Shown here piece after piece: positions 1 through 10,728 of a DNA stretch of 64,000 bases. A program made the position numbers and the translations under genes. The DNA comes from Iris pallida (lineage: Eukaryota > Streptophyta > Magnoliopsida > Asparagales > Iridaceae). The notes beneath the pieces are model-generated. The model was not told where the DNA came from and ran no database searches. It was given only the letters and a program-made list of their open reading frames with translations. How positions within the stretch are numbered: the stretch's first letter is position 1; the number at the start of each line of letters is the position of its first letter. Location: assembly GCA_029216955.1 (NCBI GenBank), contig JANAVB010004000.1, positions 1,571,025 to 1,635,024 on the forward strand, in the 5' to 3' direction.

Positions 1-683
1 ACATGATCCATAAACACGATAGTGGCCCGCCGTGGTGCACTCTTGATAAGTGAACTTGACATGATATACCTTGATATGCTGTTGTGACAGCTAGCTCCGC
101 ATGATAAGAATGATTGGCCTGGACACCGTGGCGATTGTGTTTGTACAAATGAACCATTATTGTCCTGCATCATATCTAGGATAGGGACCCTGAGTACCAC
201 GGTCAGGGGTACCTAATAAAATTGACTAAGGCTAATAACTAGAATAATCTAGTAGTCATGAAGAGATTTCCCAGATACAGGCAATTCCGTTATTTGGGCG
301 CCTATCATGGGATTTGTAGCCTGCCGTTGAGTAGGGCACATTTCCAGTACACTGTCATGTGTTTCACCCACCAAGCTACTTAAGGGTACATGCGTTTCTT
401 GGATGATGTACCCACATGAATTCAATCCCCTAATTGCATCTAGATAACCTGGATGGTTTGCAGGGCTTGTGGCTGTTGGAATAATCTTATTGCATCTTGC
501 TAGTAACTAGGCCTGTGATAACCCTAGTTAGTTAAAGTATCAAGCCGTACTTGTTTGCTTGGTCGTGAATGTTGAATGGAGTCTAAGTCTTGCCCTCTTC
601 CGGTACCTGGTTACTTCAATAACATGATTATTTATGCTTACCATAACAATAATGATTAGGGACAAAGTTCTGTTCAGGCGAAG

Positions 684-724
684 GGTTACAACCCCGGTCC
701 TTATTTGGTTTAAGGGTTGTAACC
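684..724 (+). repeat. Inverted repeat (hairpin) in A 5' LTR
   Basis: GGTTACAACC at 684-693 pairs perfectly with GGTTGTAACC at 715-724 across a 21-base loop. A second copy lies at 844-884, where the right arm has decayed to GGTTGCGACC. The same block occurs in E (27418-27456, reversed) and D (57377-57417). Confidence 0.75.
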
Positions 725-1029
725 TGGCTCCCAGAGCAGTTCTGTGTCCTCTCTTCATTTATTATCTTATTGTACCCGATGTCATGCTCGTCATATTTTA
801 CTTTACCAACAATAATTTGAGGCGGGTTTCTATTCAGGTGAAGGGTTACAACCCCGGTCCTTGTTTGGTTTAAGGGTTGCGACCAGGCTACCTGAATGGT
901 TTTCTCGTACTCAATTCACTGTTGTTGGCTCTGTTATTATCAGTTTTCTTTATATATAATTATCTTTAGTATCCATTATTATATGTTGGCTTTAGTTCCT
1001 AAGTGAAGCCTCCTTTGTGGCACTTGCTC

Positions 1030-1128
1030 TTTCTGGGGTTTTATCCAGCTGGTTTTGTATGGCCAGATACCGTAGCAGCTCCAGAGGATCTACATACCTT
1101 CCAGCCAGATGGTGACCACCAGGCGTAA
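1030..1128 (+). other. Conserved short open frame in A 5' LTR
   Basis: Thirty-two codons and a TAA read in one frame through a block that is conserved in the LTRs of A, D, E and both solo LTRs. Core residues are PAGFVWPD, then AAPEDL, then FQPDGD. The same frame is seen at 18523-18621, 29627-29725 (minus), 26781-26864 (minus) and 57553-57645. There is no good ATG immediately upstream, so if translated it would be a downstream exon or part of a spliced LTR transcript. It could instead be an RNA or DNA element conserved for other reasons. Confidence 0.4.
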
Positions 1129-1595
1129 CCAAGGCAACGAGTGGGTTCCTTTTGTTCTTCCACTTTATTGTATAAATATTCTTTTGAGACGTTTAGCCGA
1201 CGAGCACGTGTTAGCTCGTATTGCACCTTTACTTACTGTCTGCCTACGGGCTGTAACATGATTGACAAATCCTAGGGTTGATCATGTATGACTGAAACTC
1301 CTGCTAGTCTTGAAATTTTGTATGACTAGCTTCATGATCATCCAAATATGTAATATATGGAATGCCTTACTATTGTATATTTGGTGCTCTGATATCTTGT
1401 AATTGTTATTACTTGCTTGAGATTGAGACAATAGGCTTGTTCATGACCTTAAGAGACTGATGGCTTGTAGTTAAACCCTCATGTATCTAGACAGCCGTGA
1501 TCGTATAGCGAGGTGGGTTGCACTTCAATATATGTAGCTGGCTATGTTCGCTCCCGCTCTCCAGTATTCTGGTTCTGGGGCGTTACATGGTTTAA

Positions 1596-1614
1596 GTGGC
1601 GGCCCATGTAGGTC
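1596..1614 (+). promoter_or_regulatory. Post-LTR leader motif (candidate primer-binding region) of A
   Basis: The sequence GTGGCGGCCCATGTAGGTC lies eight bases after the LTR end. Nearly the same motif follows the 5' LTR of B (10736-10754), C (39982-39999), D (58111-58129) and, on the minus strand, E (26269-26287). Its position suggests a primer-binding or self-priming site. It does not match the initiator tRNA-Met site usual in plant Gypsy elements. Confidence 0.5.
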
Positions 1615-1827
1615 TTGCGAATCAAGATATGTGAGGGTTTACCGAATAGATGTCTCAATCAGCACTCGCCCTTGATCTCTGCTCGTATCCTCTAAATCCT
1701 TGGATTCTTGATCTAATCACATGCTTGTATCTTTGATCTGTCCTGGTCCTTCTTTATTGTTCCCTATGTCGTCTTTTTCAGCGGTATTGTTCTTGGTCCT
1801 ACCGATCGACAAGGCAGAGCACCTTCC
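1615..1827 (+). other. Untranslated leader of element A
   Basis: Short stretch between the LTR and gag, colinear with 58130-58300 of element D. It ends in a pyrimidine-rich tract followed by TTTTTCAG and then the gag frame, as in D, where CTTCTTCAG precedes gag. No further feature is visible. Confidence 0.6.
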
Positions 1828-2936
1828 GTGGACCAGCAGCAACCTGGAGATCAGGCCCAGCATTCAGGAGTAGCCTCCAAAGTCATGCCTACTGGGGGTC
1901 AAGAGCCACCAGTTCAGCCTGTCTACCCTGCAGAGCCTGATGATGGCACCTTGGTGGGTCTCATCAGGACATTATTAGCTTCTCAAGATCGTCGAGGAGA
2001 TTCCTTGTACCAGGCAGTGACAGGTGCTCTGACCAGAGCAGGTCATCAAGGTAACAGTACGGCCAATAGCTTCAAGCGCCTAAACCCTCCCTTCTTCGAT
2101 GGTAGCGAAGACGCTATCGCTGCTGATGCTTGGCTGCAGGATATAGAGGTTATTCTAGAAGCAGCCAGGACTCCAGAAGACAAAAAGGTGGCTATAGTAC
2201 GCCTACAGCTATTGGATCTTGCCCGCAGCTGGTGGACGGCGCAGGCCGTTAGATTAGTGGCACCTATTACTTGGGCAGTATTTCGTGAGAGATTCCAGAG
2301 CAAGTACTTCGATGCTGTAGCTCGGTACGATCTATAGACGAGGTTCACCAATCTGAAGCAGATGGGCAGGATGGTCGACGGGTATGCAGCCGAGTTTTTG
2401 AGACTTAGTCAGTTTGCTCCCACCTTGGTAGCGACCGAGTTCAACAGAGCCCAACGGTTCCAGCAGGGGCTCCATCTAGAGATCTTATTGGCAGTGGAGC
2501 AGTTTGAGCATCAGACTTTTGATGCAGTGTTGAGAGCATCCAGGAAGCATGAGTATACCTCCCAGAGGATCGTAGACAGGACCGGGGGTCAGAAGTGATC
2601 CTACAGCCAGATAAATCAGCCTTCAGTACCAGCCCCGACAGCTAGGACTTTGACCATTGAGCTCCGAGGCGGGCGGCCTCAGTGACGTCGGTTCAACGTT
2701 CAACTCTGACGTACCCTCAGCAGCAGAAGCAGAAGCACTCTTCTGCAGTGGGATGTTCGTACTGCGGAAAGCCAGGACATGTGGTATCAGAGTGTCGCAG
2801 TGCACAGAGTTTGTGCTTGGTTTGTGGTGCCCCGGACCACAGGGTTAGGAACTGCCCGAACAGGGGGAGTTCATCTTCATCAACCTTCTCTAGTCCCTCG
2901 GTTAGGAGACCACTTCCAGTACCAGTCTCGCAGTAG
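1828..2936 (+). pseudogene. gag: gag of element A (broken)
   Basis: Structural capsid/nucleocapsid polyprotein of an LTR retrotransposon. The capsid core (retrotrans_gag type) begins at NSFKRLNPPFFDGSEDA near 2060 and runs to about 2590, with the typical WLQD, W-W and F.ERF.SKYF motifs. A TAG at 2335-2337 and a TGA at 2596-2598 break it. Two zinc knuckles follow in another frame: CSYCGKPGHVVSEC from 2754 and CLVCGAPDHRVRNC from 2814 (both CX2CX4HX4C). The chosen start is the first in-frame codon of the open segment; the true start is uncertain because the first base triplet there is GTG. The sequence is colinear with gag of D (58236-59375). Not functional as read. Confidence 0.88.
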
Positions 2937-2960
2937 CAGCAGTACCCATTTTCGAGGCTC

Positions 2961-5900
2961 TTGCCGCCTCAGACCCAGGCATTCCAGCAGCAGAGACCGC
3001 AGCAGTATGCCCAAGTCCAAGCTCAGACCCAGAATCGCCAGAAAGGTTTTCAGCAGAGAGGATCCGCACCTAGAGGACATGGTCAAGTGCTGGCTTTGAC
3101 CACGGAAGAAGAAGGATTGGCACCAGGTGAGGTGGTGGCAGGTACTATTCATGTCAACACCTTTCCGGCTACAGTATTATTTAACTCTGGTGCATCGTAT
3201 TCATTTATGTCTGCACAATTCGCGACACGGATAGGACTGGTGTCCGAGTCATTATCAGTAAGGCTCAATATACTTACTGGTAGTGGTCTTGTAGGAGTAG
3301 ATAGAGTGTTTTCCTCGTGTCGGATCGTTGTTAGCGGTAGAGAATTCCCCGCTAGATTGATAGAACTTCTGATGGCCGATTATGATGTGGTCATAGGGAT
3401 AGATTGGTTGAGAGACCAGTATGCTAGGATAGACTGCCATATTGGCAGGGTTGTTTTTAGCATTCCAGGCGAGTCAGAGTTTTTCTTTTCCCGAGGCGAA
3501 GTTGAACCTTCTCCTCCAGTATTGTGGATGGCAGTAGCAGCAGTGCAGTTACCCCGGATAGTCGAGGAGTTTCCAGATGTTTTTCCAGAAGAGCTTCCAT
3601 GAATGTCGCCAGAGCGAGATATCGAAATTACTATCGACTTGATCCCAGGGACAGCCCCAGTATCAGAGAGAGTCTACAGGATGGTGCCGTCAGAGTTAGA
3701 GATATTTTACAAGATGATTGAAGAATTTAGAACCAAAGGATTCATTCATGCTAGTGGATCACCTTGGGGATCCCCGATGCTTCTTATAAAAAAGAAGGAT
3801 GGTACATCCAGGTTATGTGTAGATTATCGTACCTTAAATTCAGTGACAATCAAGAACAGATACCCTCTCCCGAGGATAGATGACTTGTTTGATCAACTCA
3901 AAGGGGCAGCAGTATTCTCGAAGATCGACTTGCGGTCAGGATACTATCAGATCAGATTCAGAGAGCAGGACATCCCGAAGACAGCTTTCATATCTAGATA
4001 TGGGCATTGAAAGTTCCTTATTATGCCATTTGGAGCAACCAATGTGCCGTCTGTATTCATGGACCTCATGAATCGTATCTTCATGCCTATTTGGATCAGT
4101 TCGTGATTGTGTTCATAAATGACATCCTAGTCTACAGCAAGAGTGAAGCAGAGCATGAGCAGCATCTCAGAGTTGTCCTCCAGATTCTCAAAGAGCATCA
4201 GTTGTATGCCAAGTTCGGTAAATACGAGTTTTGGCTCGATCATATTTCATACTTAGGTTATATCATCACCAGAGGAGGAGTCGAAGTAGATCCCCAGAAG
4301 ATCGTGGCTATTGAGACATGGCTAGTACCCAGCACAGTTGCAGAAGTTTACAGTTTTCTTGGCTTGGCCGGCTACTTCCGGTGATTTGTTTCAGACTTTA
4401 CTCGAATTTCAGCACCATTGACCCAGTTGACTCCCAAGGATGTGCAGTTTGCTTAGACAGCAGAGTATCAGGATTCTTTTGGGAAGTTGAAACGAGGTTT
4501 GATGATGGCTCCCATTCTCACACTTTCAGATGGGACCGGGGGATTCTCAGTACATTGTGATGCTTCAGGCAGAGGTTTAGGATGTGTTCTGATGCAGCAT
4601 GAGAAGGTATTAGCTTATGCGTCACGTCAACTTCGTGATCATACGAGGAATTACCCAACCCATCACTTGGAGTTGGCAGTAGTAGTATTTGCACTTAAGT
4701 TGTGGAGACACTACTTGTACGGAGATAGGGTGGAGATTTTTACCGACCACAAGAGCCTGAAGTATGTGTTCACTCAGTAGGACCTTAACATGCGTCAGAG
4801 GAGATGGCTAGAGCTACTTGTGGATTATGATGTCAACCTGCAGTATCACCCTGGGAAGGCCAACGTTGTTGCAGATGCATTGAGCAAAAGAGCCGGAGTT
4901 TATTTCCTAACAGCGTAGCCAGAGTTGTTAGCAGATCTTCAGAAGATGGGGTATAGAGGTTGTCCTTCCTACCAATATAGCATTGATGGCCAGTATACGA
5001 GTTCAGTCTACTATAATCGAGAGGATCCGGATGGCGCAGTCAACAGATTCCAAGCTTCAGCGACTCAGAGCAGAGTGTGTATCAGGACAAAGGCCAGAGT
5101 TATGCATCCATAAAGATGGTACACTTCGACATGGAAAGCGTCTTTGTGTACCCAGTGGAGATATCAGATAAGAAATCATGGTAGAAGCTCACAGTTCTCA
5201 GTATTCCGTTCATCTCGGTGGCACAAAGATGTATCGTGATATCCGTCAGCACTTTTGGTGGAATCATGAAGAGGGAGATAGCCCGGTTTGTCTCTCGATG
5301 TTTGGTTTGCCAACAATTTAAAGCTGAACATCAGAGGCCGGCTGGACTTCTTCAACCCTTGCCAATTCCAGAATGGAAGTGGGAGCATATAATCATAGAT
5401 TTCGTGACTGGATTACCTAGGTCCCCGGCCGGTAGAGATGCTATTTGGGTTGTTATAGGCAGGCTCACGAAGGTGGCTCACTTTCTTCCATTCAGAGTTG
5501 GTCAATCGACGGCTCAACTAGCAGAGATATACCTCAGGCAGATCGTCAAATTTCATGGTGTACCAGTCAGTATCACCTCGGACAGAGATTCAAGATTTAT
5601 GTTACACTTTTGGTGTAGCCTACAAGAAAGTTTGGGAACTCACCTCCAGTTCATCACAGCTTATCATCCGCAGACAGATGGTCAGTCAGAGCGTACCATA
5701 CGAACCTTGGAAGATATGTTGAGATCTTATACACTCGACTTTGGTGGTTCATGGGAAGATCACCTGCACTTGGTGGAGTTCTTGTACAACAACAGTTTCC
5801 AGGCCAGTATCCAGATGGCACCGTTCGAGGCACTGAATGGTAGGAAGTTCAGATCCCCACTAGCATAGGGCGATGTTGGAGAGAGGCATATGCTGGGTAC

Positions 5901-6437
5901 TGAAATGATTACTCAGATCATTGAGGTGGTCAGAAGAGTCAGAGATCATCTTCGAGTTGCCTAAGATCGCCAGCGTCATTGGGCCGATTCTCATCGGCGC
6001 CCCTTGTGTTTTCTGTCGGCGACCATGTATTCCTGAGAATTTTGCCTAACCGTGGCGTCATTCGTTTAGGCGTACGAAGAAAGCTTAGTCCTAGGTATAT
6101 AGGGTCGTTTGATATTCTGGAGCGAGTAGGTGTTGTATCCTATCGTCTTGCTCTTCCGTCGTCGCTAAGTGAGGTGCATAACGTGTTCCATGTATCCTAA
6201 CTACAACGGTATATCCCAGACCCGAGCCATATTCTGGATCATTCGGAATTGGTTGTTGGTACCAACCTTTCGTATGAGAAGAGGCCCGTGTCTATATTGG
6301 ACCGGAGAGAGAAGATATTCAAGAACAAGACTATTAAGTTAGTCCGTGTTGCTTGGGGTCATCACTCTTTGGGTGAGTCAACGTGAGAGCATGAGGATGA
6401 TATCCGATCGCGATATCCCGACCTGTTTGACTCGTAA
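2961..6437 (+). pseudogene. pol: pol of element A (protease, RT, RNase H, integrase, chromodomain-like tail; broken)
   Basis: Polyprotein remains in several frames. The protease block is at about 3100-3460; its active-site triad, DSGA in D, reads NSGA here (codon 3183-3185), so the catalytic Asp is lost. RT spans about 3660-4380; the catalytic box reads FIND instead of FLDD (codon 4118-4120, Asp to Asn). RNase H is at about 4487-4780, with DASGRGLG and FTDHKSLKY. The integrase zinc finger and core are at about 5190-5868, including SDRDSRF and [11 protein letters not shown]. The chromodomain-like tail ends in TAA at 6435-6437. Many stops (for example near 4009, 4382, 4778, 4916 and 5866) break the frame. 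Loss of two catalytic Asp residues shows long inactivity. Confidence 0.9.
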
Positions 6438-6604
6438 GGTATAATGTCTTCCTTATGCCTTATGCTCTCGGTTCCTTGCTTGAATGAATGACTGCTTGAT
6501 TGATTGCCTTGTTATAGCTTGTCTGTGATTAGTATAGCTTGTCCTTGCCTCTCTAGCCTCTTAATTAAATTTCGAAGACGGAATTCTTTTAAGGTGGGCA
6601 GAGT
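6438..6604 (+). other. 3' untranslated segment and polypurine region of element A
   Basis: Follows the pol stop and is colinear with 62930-63098 of D. It ends with a purine-rich run (AAGGTGGGCAGAG) directly before the TG of the 3' LTR, the usual place of the polypurine tract for plus-strand priming. Confidence 0.7.
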
Positions 6605-6842
6605 TGTAACGACCATAGTTCGTATTACGTATTTTGGAATACGTGTACGTATTTTGATTCATGGCATGTCTCATTGCATGGTTTATTTTGGCATTTCATT
6701 GCTTGGTTCGGTTTTGTTGCATATGTACCAACACCCACCCCTCTCTTCCTTTATAAGCCACCTAACCACTCTCTCTTCATTTAATCCTCATTACTCTTCT
6801 TCTTCCTCACCATTACTCTCCATCTACCATAGAGGGGGCTTA

Positions 6843-6858
6843 GGCAAGTGCAACTTGC
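6843..6858 (+). other. Hairpin with palindromic loop in A LTR
   Basis: The arms GGCAAG and CTTGC(T) enclose TGCAA. It lies downstream of the TATA box, so within the predicted 5' end of the RNA. Equivalent hairpins occur at 55712-55728 and 63394-63410 (D), 35954-35970 (solo, minus), 32123-32138 (solo, minus), and 23921-23937 and 32962-32978 (E, minus). Confidence 0.6.
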
Positions 6859-7242
6859 TTCATGGAGGAACTCAAGTTTTATTGTTCCATTGTCTTCTCC
6901 ACGAGATTCTAAGACACTTTAATACTTAGCATTTTTAATTTCCATGTTTCAATTTGTGTAGATCTAAGCTCGTTGTATTTTTAAATTTCTTGGGTTTTGA
7001 TCTATCTAACCTGGTTATGTTCAAGTTTTGGTGGTTCCATGTTGTAGAAAATTTCTTTCTGCCCTATTTTGACCTATGGAAGTCTGGATTCTGACCCTAA
7101 ATGAAGGTTTAGTGGAGCTTGGAAGCCATGGATTCCATGGTTCTTCTTCTCGAGAAAGTGGAGAAGAAGAACAGTGCCTTAGCCGCATGGCTTTTCATGA
7201 GGCAGTTCTTCTCTGGCCGCAATGAGCCCATCTTTCCTTAGT

Positions 7243-7247
7243 CGCAT
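7243..7247. repeat. Target-site duplication of B, left copy
   Basis: CGCAT immediately left of B; the identical right copy is 16912-16916. Both lie inside the A LTR, which reads through once B is removed. Confidence 0.9.
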
Positions 7248-7878
7248 TATAAACCGCCTAAAATTTTTACTACAATTTTTATTTTTTGTGTCAATTTTGT
7301 TTTTCGTATTTATACGTCGCGTACGAGTTCACATCTTTCGTATTTGCTCGACGAGTACGAATTTGTGCGAGCGTATATATTTTCATTTGAAAAATATTTA
7401 TTTATAAAATTATTTTTGTAGGAAAGTACATGTTCAAATAAATATAATAAATATTTTATTTTATAAAAGAGTTATTTTTGTCATTAAAGATAAGTGGTAA
7501 TTTGGAAAATTTTGATTTATATAAAATATAGTATAGATAATTGCAAAATTTAAAATTTGTATAGTAACATATTTTTGTTATTTATAAAGAGCTATTTTAT
7601 GATTATTTATCATGATTTTCGAAATTATTATTATATTGTATTTTTGGAAAACATACTTTGAAATTTTTGTGACAATTTAAATCTTGAGTTGAATTTTGGA
7701 TTTATTTAAATTAATATCTATATTTGGAATTTGAATTATCTTATTTTAAACTAAAGGATGTAAATTAATTAGGTTTAAATTTATTTCGATTGGATATGAT
7801 TAAATTGCTTTAAATTAAATAAGGTGATATCTACGATTTAAACATCCCAATCCTTATCCTAATGGGAATTCCCACCTC

Positions 7879-7887
7879 ATATATATT
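7879..7887 (+). promoter_or_regulatory. TATA-like box of B 5' LTR
   Basis: ATATATATT is followed by GGAGAGGTACTCCTCC. In the 3' LTR the equivalent is TATATATA at 14052-14059 in the same context. Transcription would start about 30 bases downstream, just before the 7924 ATG. Confidence 0.55.
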
Positions 7888-7923
7888 GGAGAGGTACTCC
7901 TCCATATTTTCCACCACATTCAG

Positions 7924-8643
7924 ATGTGCATCATGTCCGTGCCGTCTTTCCCCTCTACTACACTTTTCTATTACAAATACATTAATATCCTCGCGTCCGA
8001 CATCCCGGACGCATCTAAATTCCTAAACCTACCCCAATTTATGAATCCGTGTCGGCATTCCGACACAGACCGTGCAAGCCCTGTCCGATCCCTGCCACCA
8101 TCCCAGCATCACCTCCTCGGTCCGCCACAGCACCCCCGATCGCCACCACTGGTCGTCCCCGACATCACCCCAATCACCACAACAACTCCCGACACTGCCG
8201 CCTCTGCCACGATGTCCCGGCTCGAATCACCAGCACCGTCACCACCTGCCATGACTCACCAACCACCATCGTTGCCCCACCATCTCCCCTGGCACACCAC
8301 CACCATCTCCGACAACATCACCGCCCTAACCACCAACAACAGAAGGAGGAAAGGAAAGAAACCCTCACCGAGCCGAGCTGGAACTCCGCAGCCCAAACCC
8401 CGGCGCTGGACCGCCGGCGTCTGCCCTCCGCCGTCCGACTTCCCCGCTTCCTTAGAGCCGCACGACGCCGGCTTCATCGTGCCACCAGGCCGGCGACCTC
8501 TCGTCGTTGACTGTGCGGACCACCGCGCTCCACCAAAACCTCACTGCCGTTTTTTGCAACACCCCTCCGAGCTCCCTCCGATTGTGCACCGCCGCGCCGA
8601 AGTCCCCATGGCCGTCGACTCATCCGCGTCGCCACTGCGGTGA
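7924..8643 (+). CDS. Pro/Thr/His-rich open frame in B 5' LTR, unknown
   Basis: This 239-codon frame begins about 35 bases after a TATA-like box and ends TGA. The protein is low complexity, rich in Pro, Thr, His and Ser, with a basic patch (NNRRRKGKKPS) in the middle. No domain is recognised. The 3' LTR carries the same frame intact with 240 codons (14096-14818), with several substitutions and one codon inserted, so it has stayed open in both copies. GC content here is far above the surrounding AT-rich LTR. A second frame is also open across much of it (8049-8510), which weakens the coding case: GC-rich DNA has few stops by chance. It may be captured sequence or simply a GC-rich R region. Confidence 0.3.
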   Translation: MCIMSVPSFPSTTLFYYKYINILASDIPDASKFLNLPQFMNPCRHSDTDRASPVRSLPPSQHHLLGPPQHPRSPPLVVPDITPITTTTPDTAASATMSRLESPAPSPPAMTHQPPSLPHHLPWHTTTISDNITALTTNNRRRKGKKPSPSRAGTPQPKPRRWTAGVCPPPSDFPASLEPHDAGFIVPPGRRPLVVDCADHRAPPKPHCRFLQHPSELPPIVHRRAEVPMAVDSSASPLR

Positions 8644-8915
8644 GCCCCGTCCAGCCTCAACGACGGAGTCTCCAGGCCGCCGCTCGGGACCACAGCGTCG
8701 CTCCGCCTCCTCCATGAGCGCGCCACCCCGAGCTCCGTCGACCGAGGTCGCGCGTCGCTTCGCCATAGGTAACACCCTCCCCTTTTCTCAAATCTCTCAC
8801 TCCTCTCTCATCTCTCTCACTCACTTTCCCTTTCCCTAATTCCCCTCTCTCACCGCCCCAAATTTTTTTTCGTTTCTTAAACAGCAGTGAGCTGTTTGGT
8901 TTGTAGAAGTTATTA

Positions 8916-8916
8916 G

Positions 8917-8968
<52 letters not shown>

Positions 8969-9147
8969 TAATTTGTTAATATTATTATTATTATTATTAT
9001 TCTTATTATTCATTACTGTTAAATTATTAATAGTATTATTATTATAAAGTGGAGAAGGAGTTGTGGTGTTCTTTTTTTGTTTATTTTATTGTTATTATTA
9101 TTATCATTATTATTTATTATTAGTTTTATTATTATCATCATTATTAC

Positions 9148-9178
<31 letters not shown>

Positions 9179-9180
9179 AT
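8916..9180. repeat. ATT/TTA trinucleotide microsatellite, B 5' LTR
   Basis: Long runs of TTA/ATT with interruptions. The counterpart in the 3' LTR (15090-15360) differs in run length, as expected of slippage. Confidence 0.9.
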
Positions 9181-10646
9181 TATAACACAAGTATTATTTT
9201 TAAAACTTTTGTTATTGTTATGATTTATATTATTAGAATTATTATTGCATTATTCTGATTATTTAAATGAATTTGATAACACATATTTTCCAAAATTATG
9301 TTGACACCACTCAATAGCCCTAAAACTATTTTTTTATTTATTTTATATTTTATTAAAATAGTTTGACTAACGAAAAGTTACTTTGCTATAATATATATAT
9401 TCCAAATTTTTACCTAAAAGTATTTGTTAAATAAAAGGTAGTTTCCAAACTATTGTATATATAGATTGTTTTCAAGTATTTACCAACAAAATCTAGTTTC
9501 AAATAATATAAATATTTTTATTTCGAAGGTATATTTTTTTGACTAAATAAATAACTTTCCTAAACCAAATACTCTCTCCCCGCTTGGTTGTTCGTAATTA
9601 TGACTAACTAAATCATTTCCTACATTGTCGAAACCAGACTTCTTCATATCGACCCGGTTAGCCAAGCTATCTGGACGTTATCATGATCGTCGCATCACAC
9701 CAGACGGTAACCCAGGCAAGACACCTTGCCACTACTGTTTAAATTTTCTGCTCAATAACATGCATGTTGTGTTTATTTTCAAGTTGTTCTTTTAAATTAT
9801 ATGTAGATACAAATTACTATATTTTATGCAATTGACTTAGAGTTAAGGGACCACTATATGTTTAAGTGTATCTCATAAACTGTCATGATGTGCCACGGGT
9901 TGTGTGTGAGTTGTGAGTCGCATATAGATACGGACTTACGTACCGATCGTACATCGGTGCATACAGGCCGTGCATTAGGATATAACTGTCAATAGGTTGT
10001 GTAGAAGACTTGGCGGTTATTAAGGATTAAACAGTGTCGTGGAGACGACGCGTGTATAGTATCATTGGGGGGAGGGAACAGTTATTAGCGTAGGGGCTAC
10101 ATTTTATTTTTACACACATTTTGGGCCGAGGGTGACTCTTATGAGCACTACCTTCTGTCCAAGGCCGATAGTGACTCGGATGAGCGCTACTTACTGCCAC
10201 TCTTTATTTACTCTGCTGAGCCTACAGTCCCTGCGTAGAACGTTGTCCTCAAAGTGCATATCACCTAGAATGGGTAGGAACCTTTACTCATGCATACTTT
10301 TCGGTTGAGCTTTTATTATTCAGTTTATTGGCATGATATTATGTGTCTTGTTACGTCCCTATGAGGACCTGGTGATCTCTCCAGGTGTGTGTTTCGTGAT
10401 TTCTTGCAGGTGCTCTAGCTAAGGCCATTCCTTCCTACGTGATGATTGCTCTTGGGCTCGCCACTTGCTCTCGCTTGCTAAATTCTTTCCTCGTATATTT
10501 TTCCATATTTAATTTGGTTGGTAGTGGACTTTGTCTCCGCCCAACTATTATGTACATGACAAACTCAAAGTTGCTTTTATATTATTATTTATCTTTGTGG
10601 ATGAGATTTAGTATCTTGGCTTTCTACATTTAAAGCTTACGTATAT

Positions 10647-10659
10647 ATACGAGTCGTAT
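10647..10659. repeat. Palindrome near end of B 5' LTR
   Basis: ATACGA-G-TCGTAT, overlapping a wider pair TACGAGT and ACTCGTA. It is repeated at the end of the 3' LTR near 16832. Confidence 0.5.
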
Positions 10660-10728
10660 ATTTACTCGTATGTATACAGCTGGCATGATACGTAGCTAGT
10701 CTCAAGTATTTGGGACTGGGGTGTTACA

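Larger units (their letters stand above)
1..1587 (+). repeat. Element A 5' LTR, 3' portion
   Basis: This is the last 1.6 kb of an LTR of about 2.8 kb; its start is outside the window. It ends GGGGCGTTACA, followed by the internal region. It matches 17489-19079 nearly base for base. It contains one GTGGCCCGCCGTGGTGCAC motif (from about 21), two copies of the GGTTACAACC inverted-repeat block (from 684 and 844), and the conserved short frame at 1030-1128. Confidence 0.9.
6605..7247 (+). repeat. Element A 3' LTR, first part (U3 and promoter)
   Basis: Starts TGTAACGACC. A TATA-like CTTTATAAGCC lies near 6750, followed about 90 bases later by the hairpin GGCAAGTGCAACTTGC at 6843-6858. The LTR is cut at 7247 by element B; the five bases 7243-7247 (CGCAT) reappear at 16912-16916. 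The reverse complement of the end of the solo LTR at 29164-32409 matches this start. Confidence 0.9.
7248..10728 (+). repeat. Element B 5' LTR
   Basis: Direct repeat of 13421-16911. U3 is AT-rich to about 7860. A TATA-like run is at 7879-7887. A C-rich, Pro-coding stretch follows (7924-8850), then ATT-microsatellite DNA (8916-9180), AT-rich DNA, and a U5 end with the palindrome ATACGAGTCGTAT at 10647-10659. It ends GTGTTACA. Confidence 0.92.

Noticed and set aside
1588..1599. A standard initiator tRNA-Met primer site after the A LTR
   Set aside because: The sequence TGGTTTAAGTGG does not match the usual site beyond TGGT, and the other elements differ here; only the motif further on is shared.
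8256..9013. Minus-strand frames, including a poly-Asn one at 8657-9013
   Set aside because: The Asn run is the ATT microsatellite read backwards, and the rest is the shadow of the Pro-rich region.
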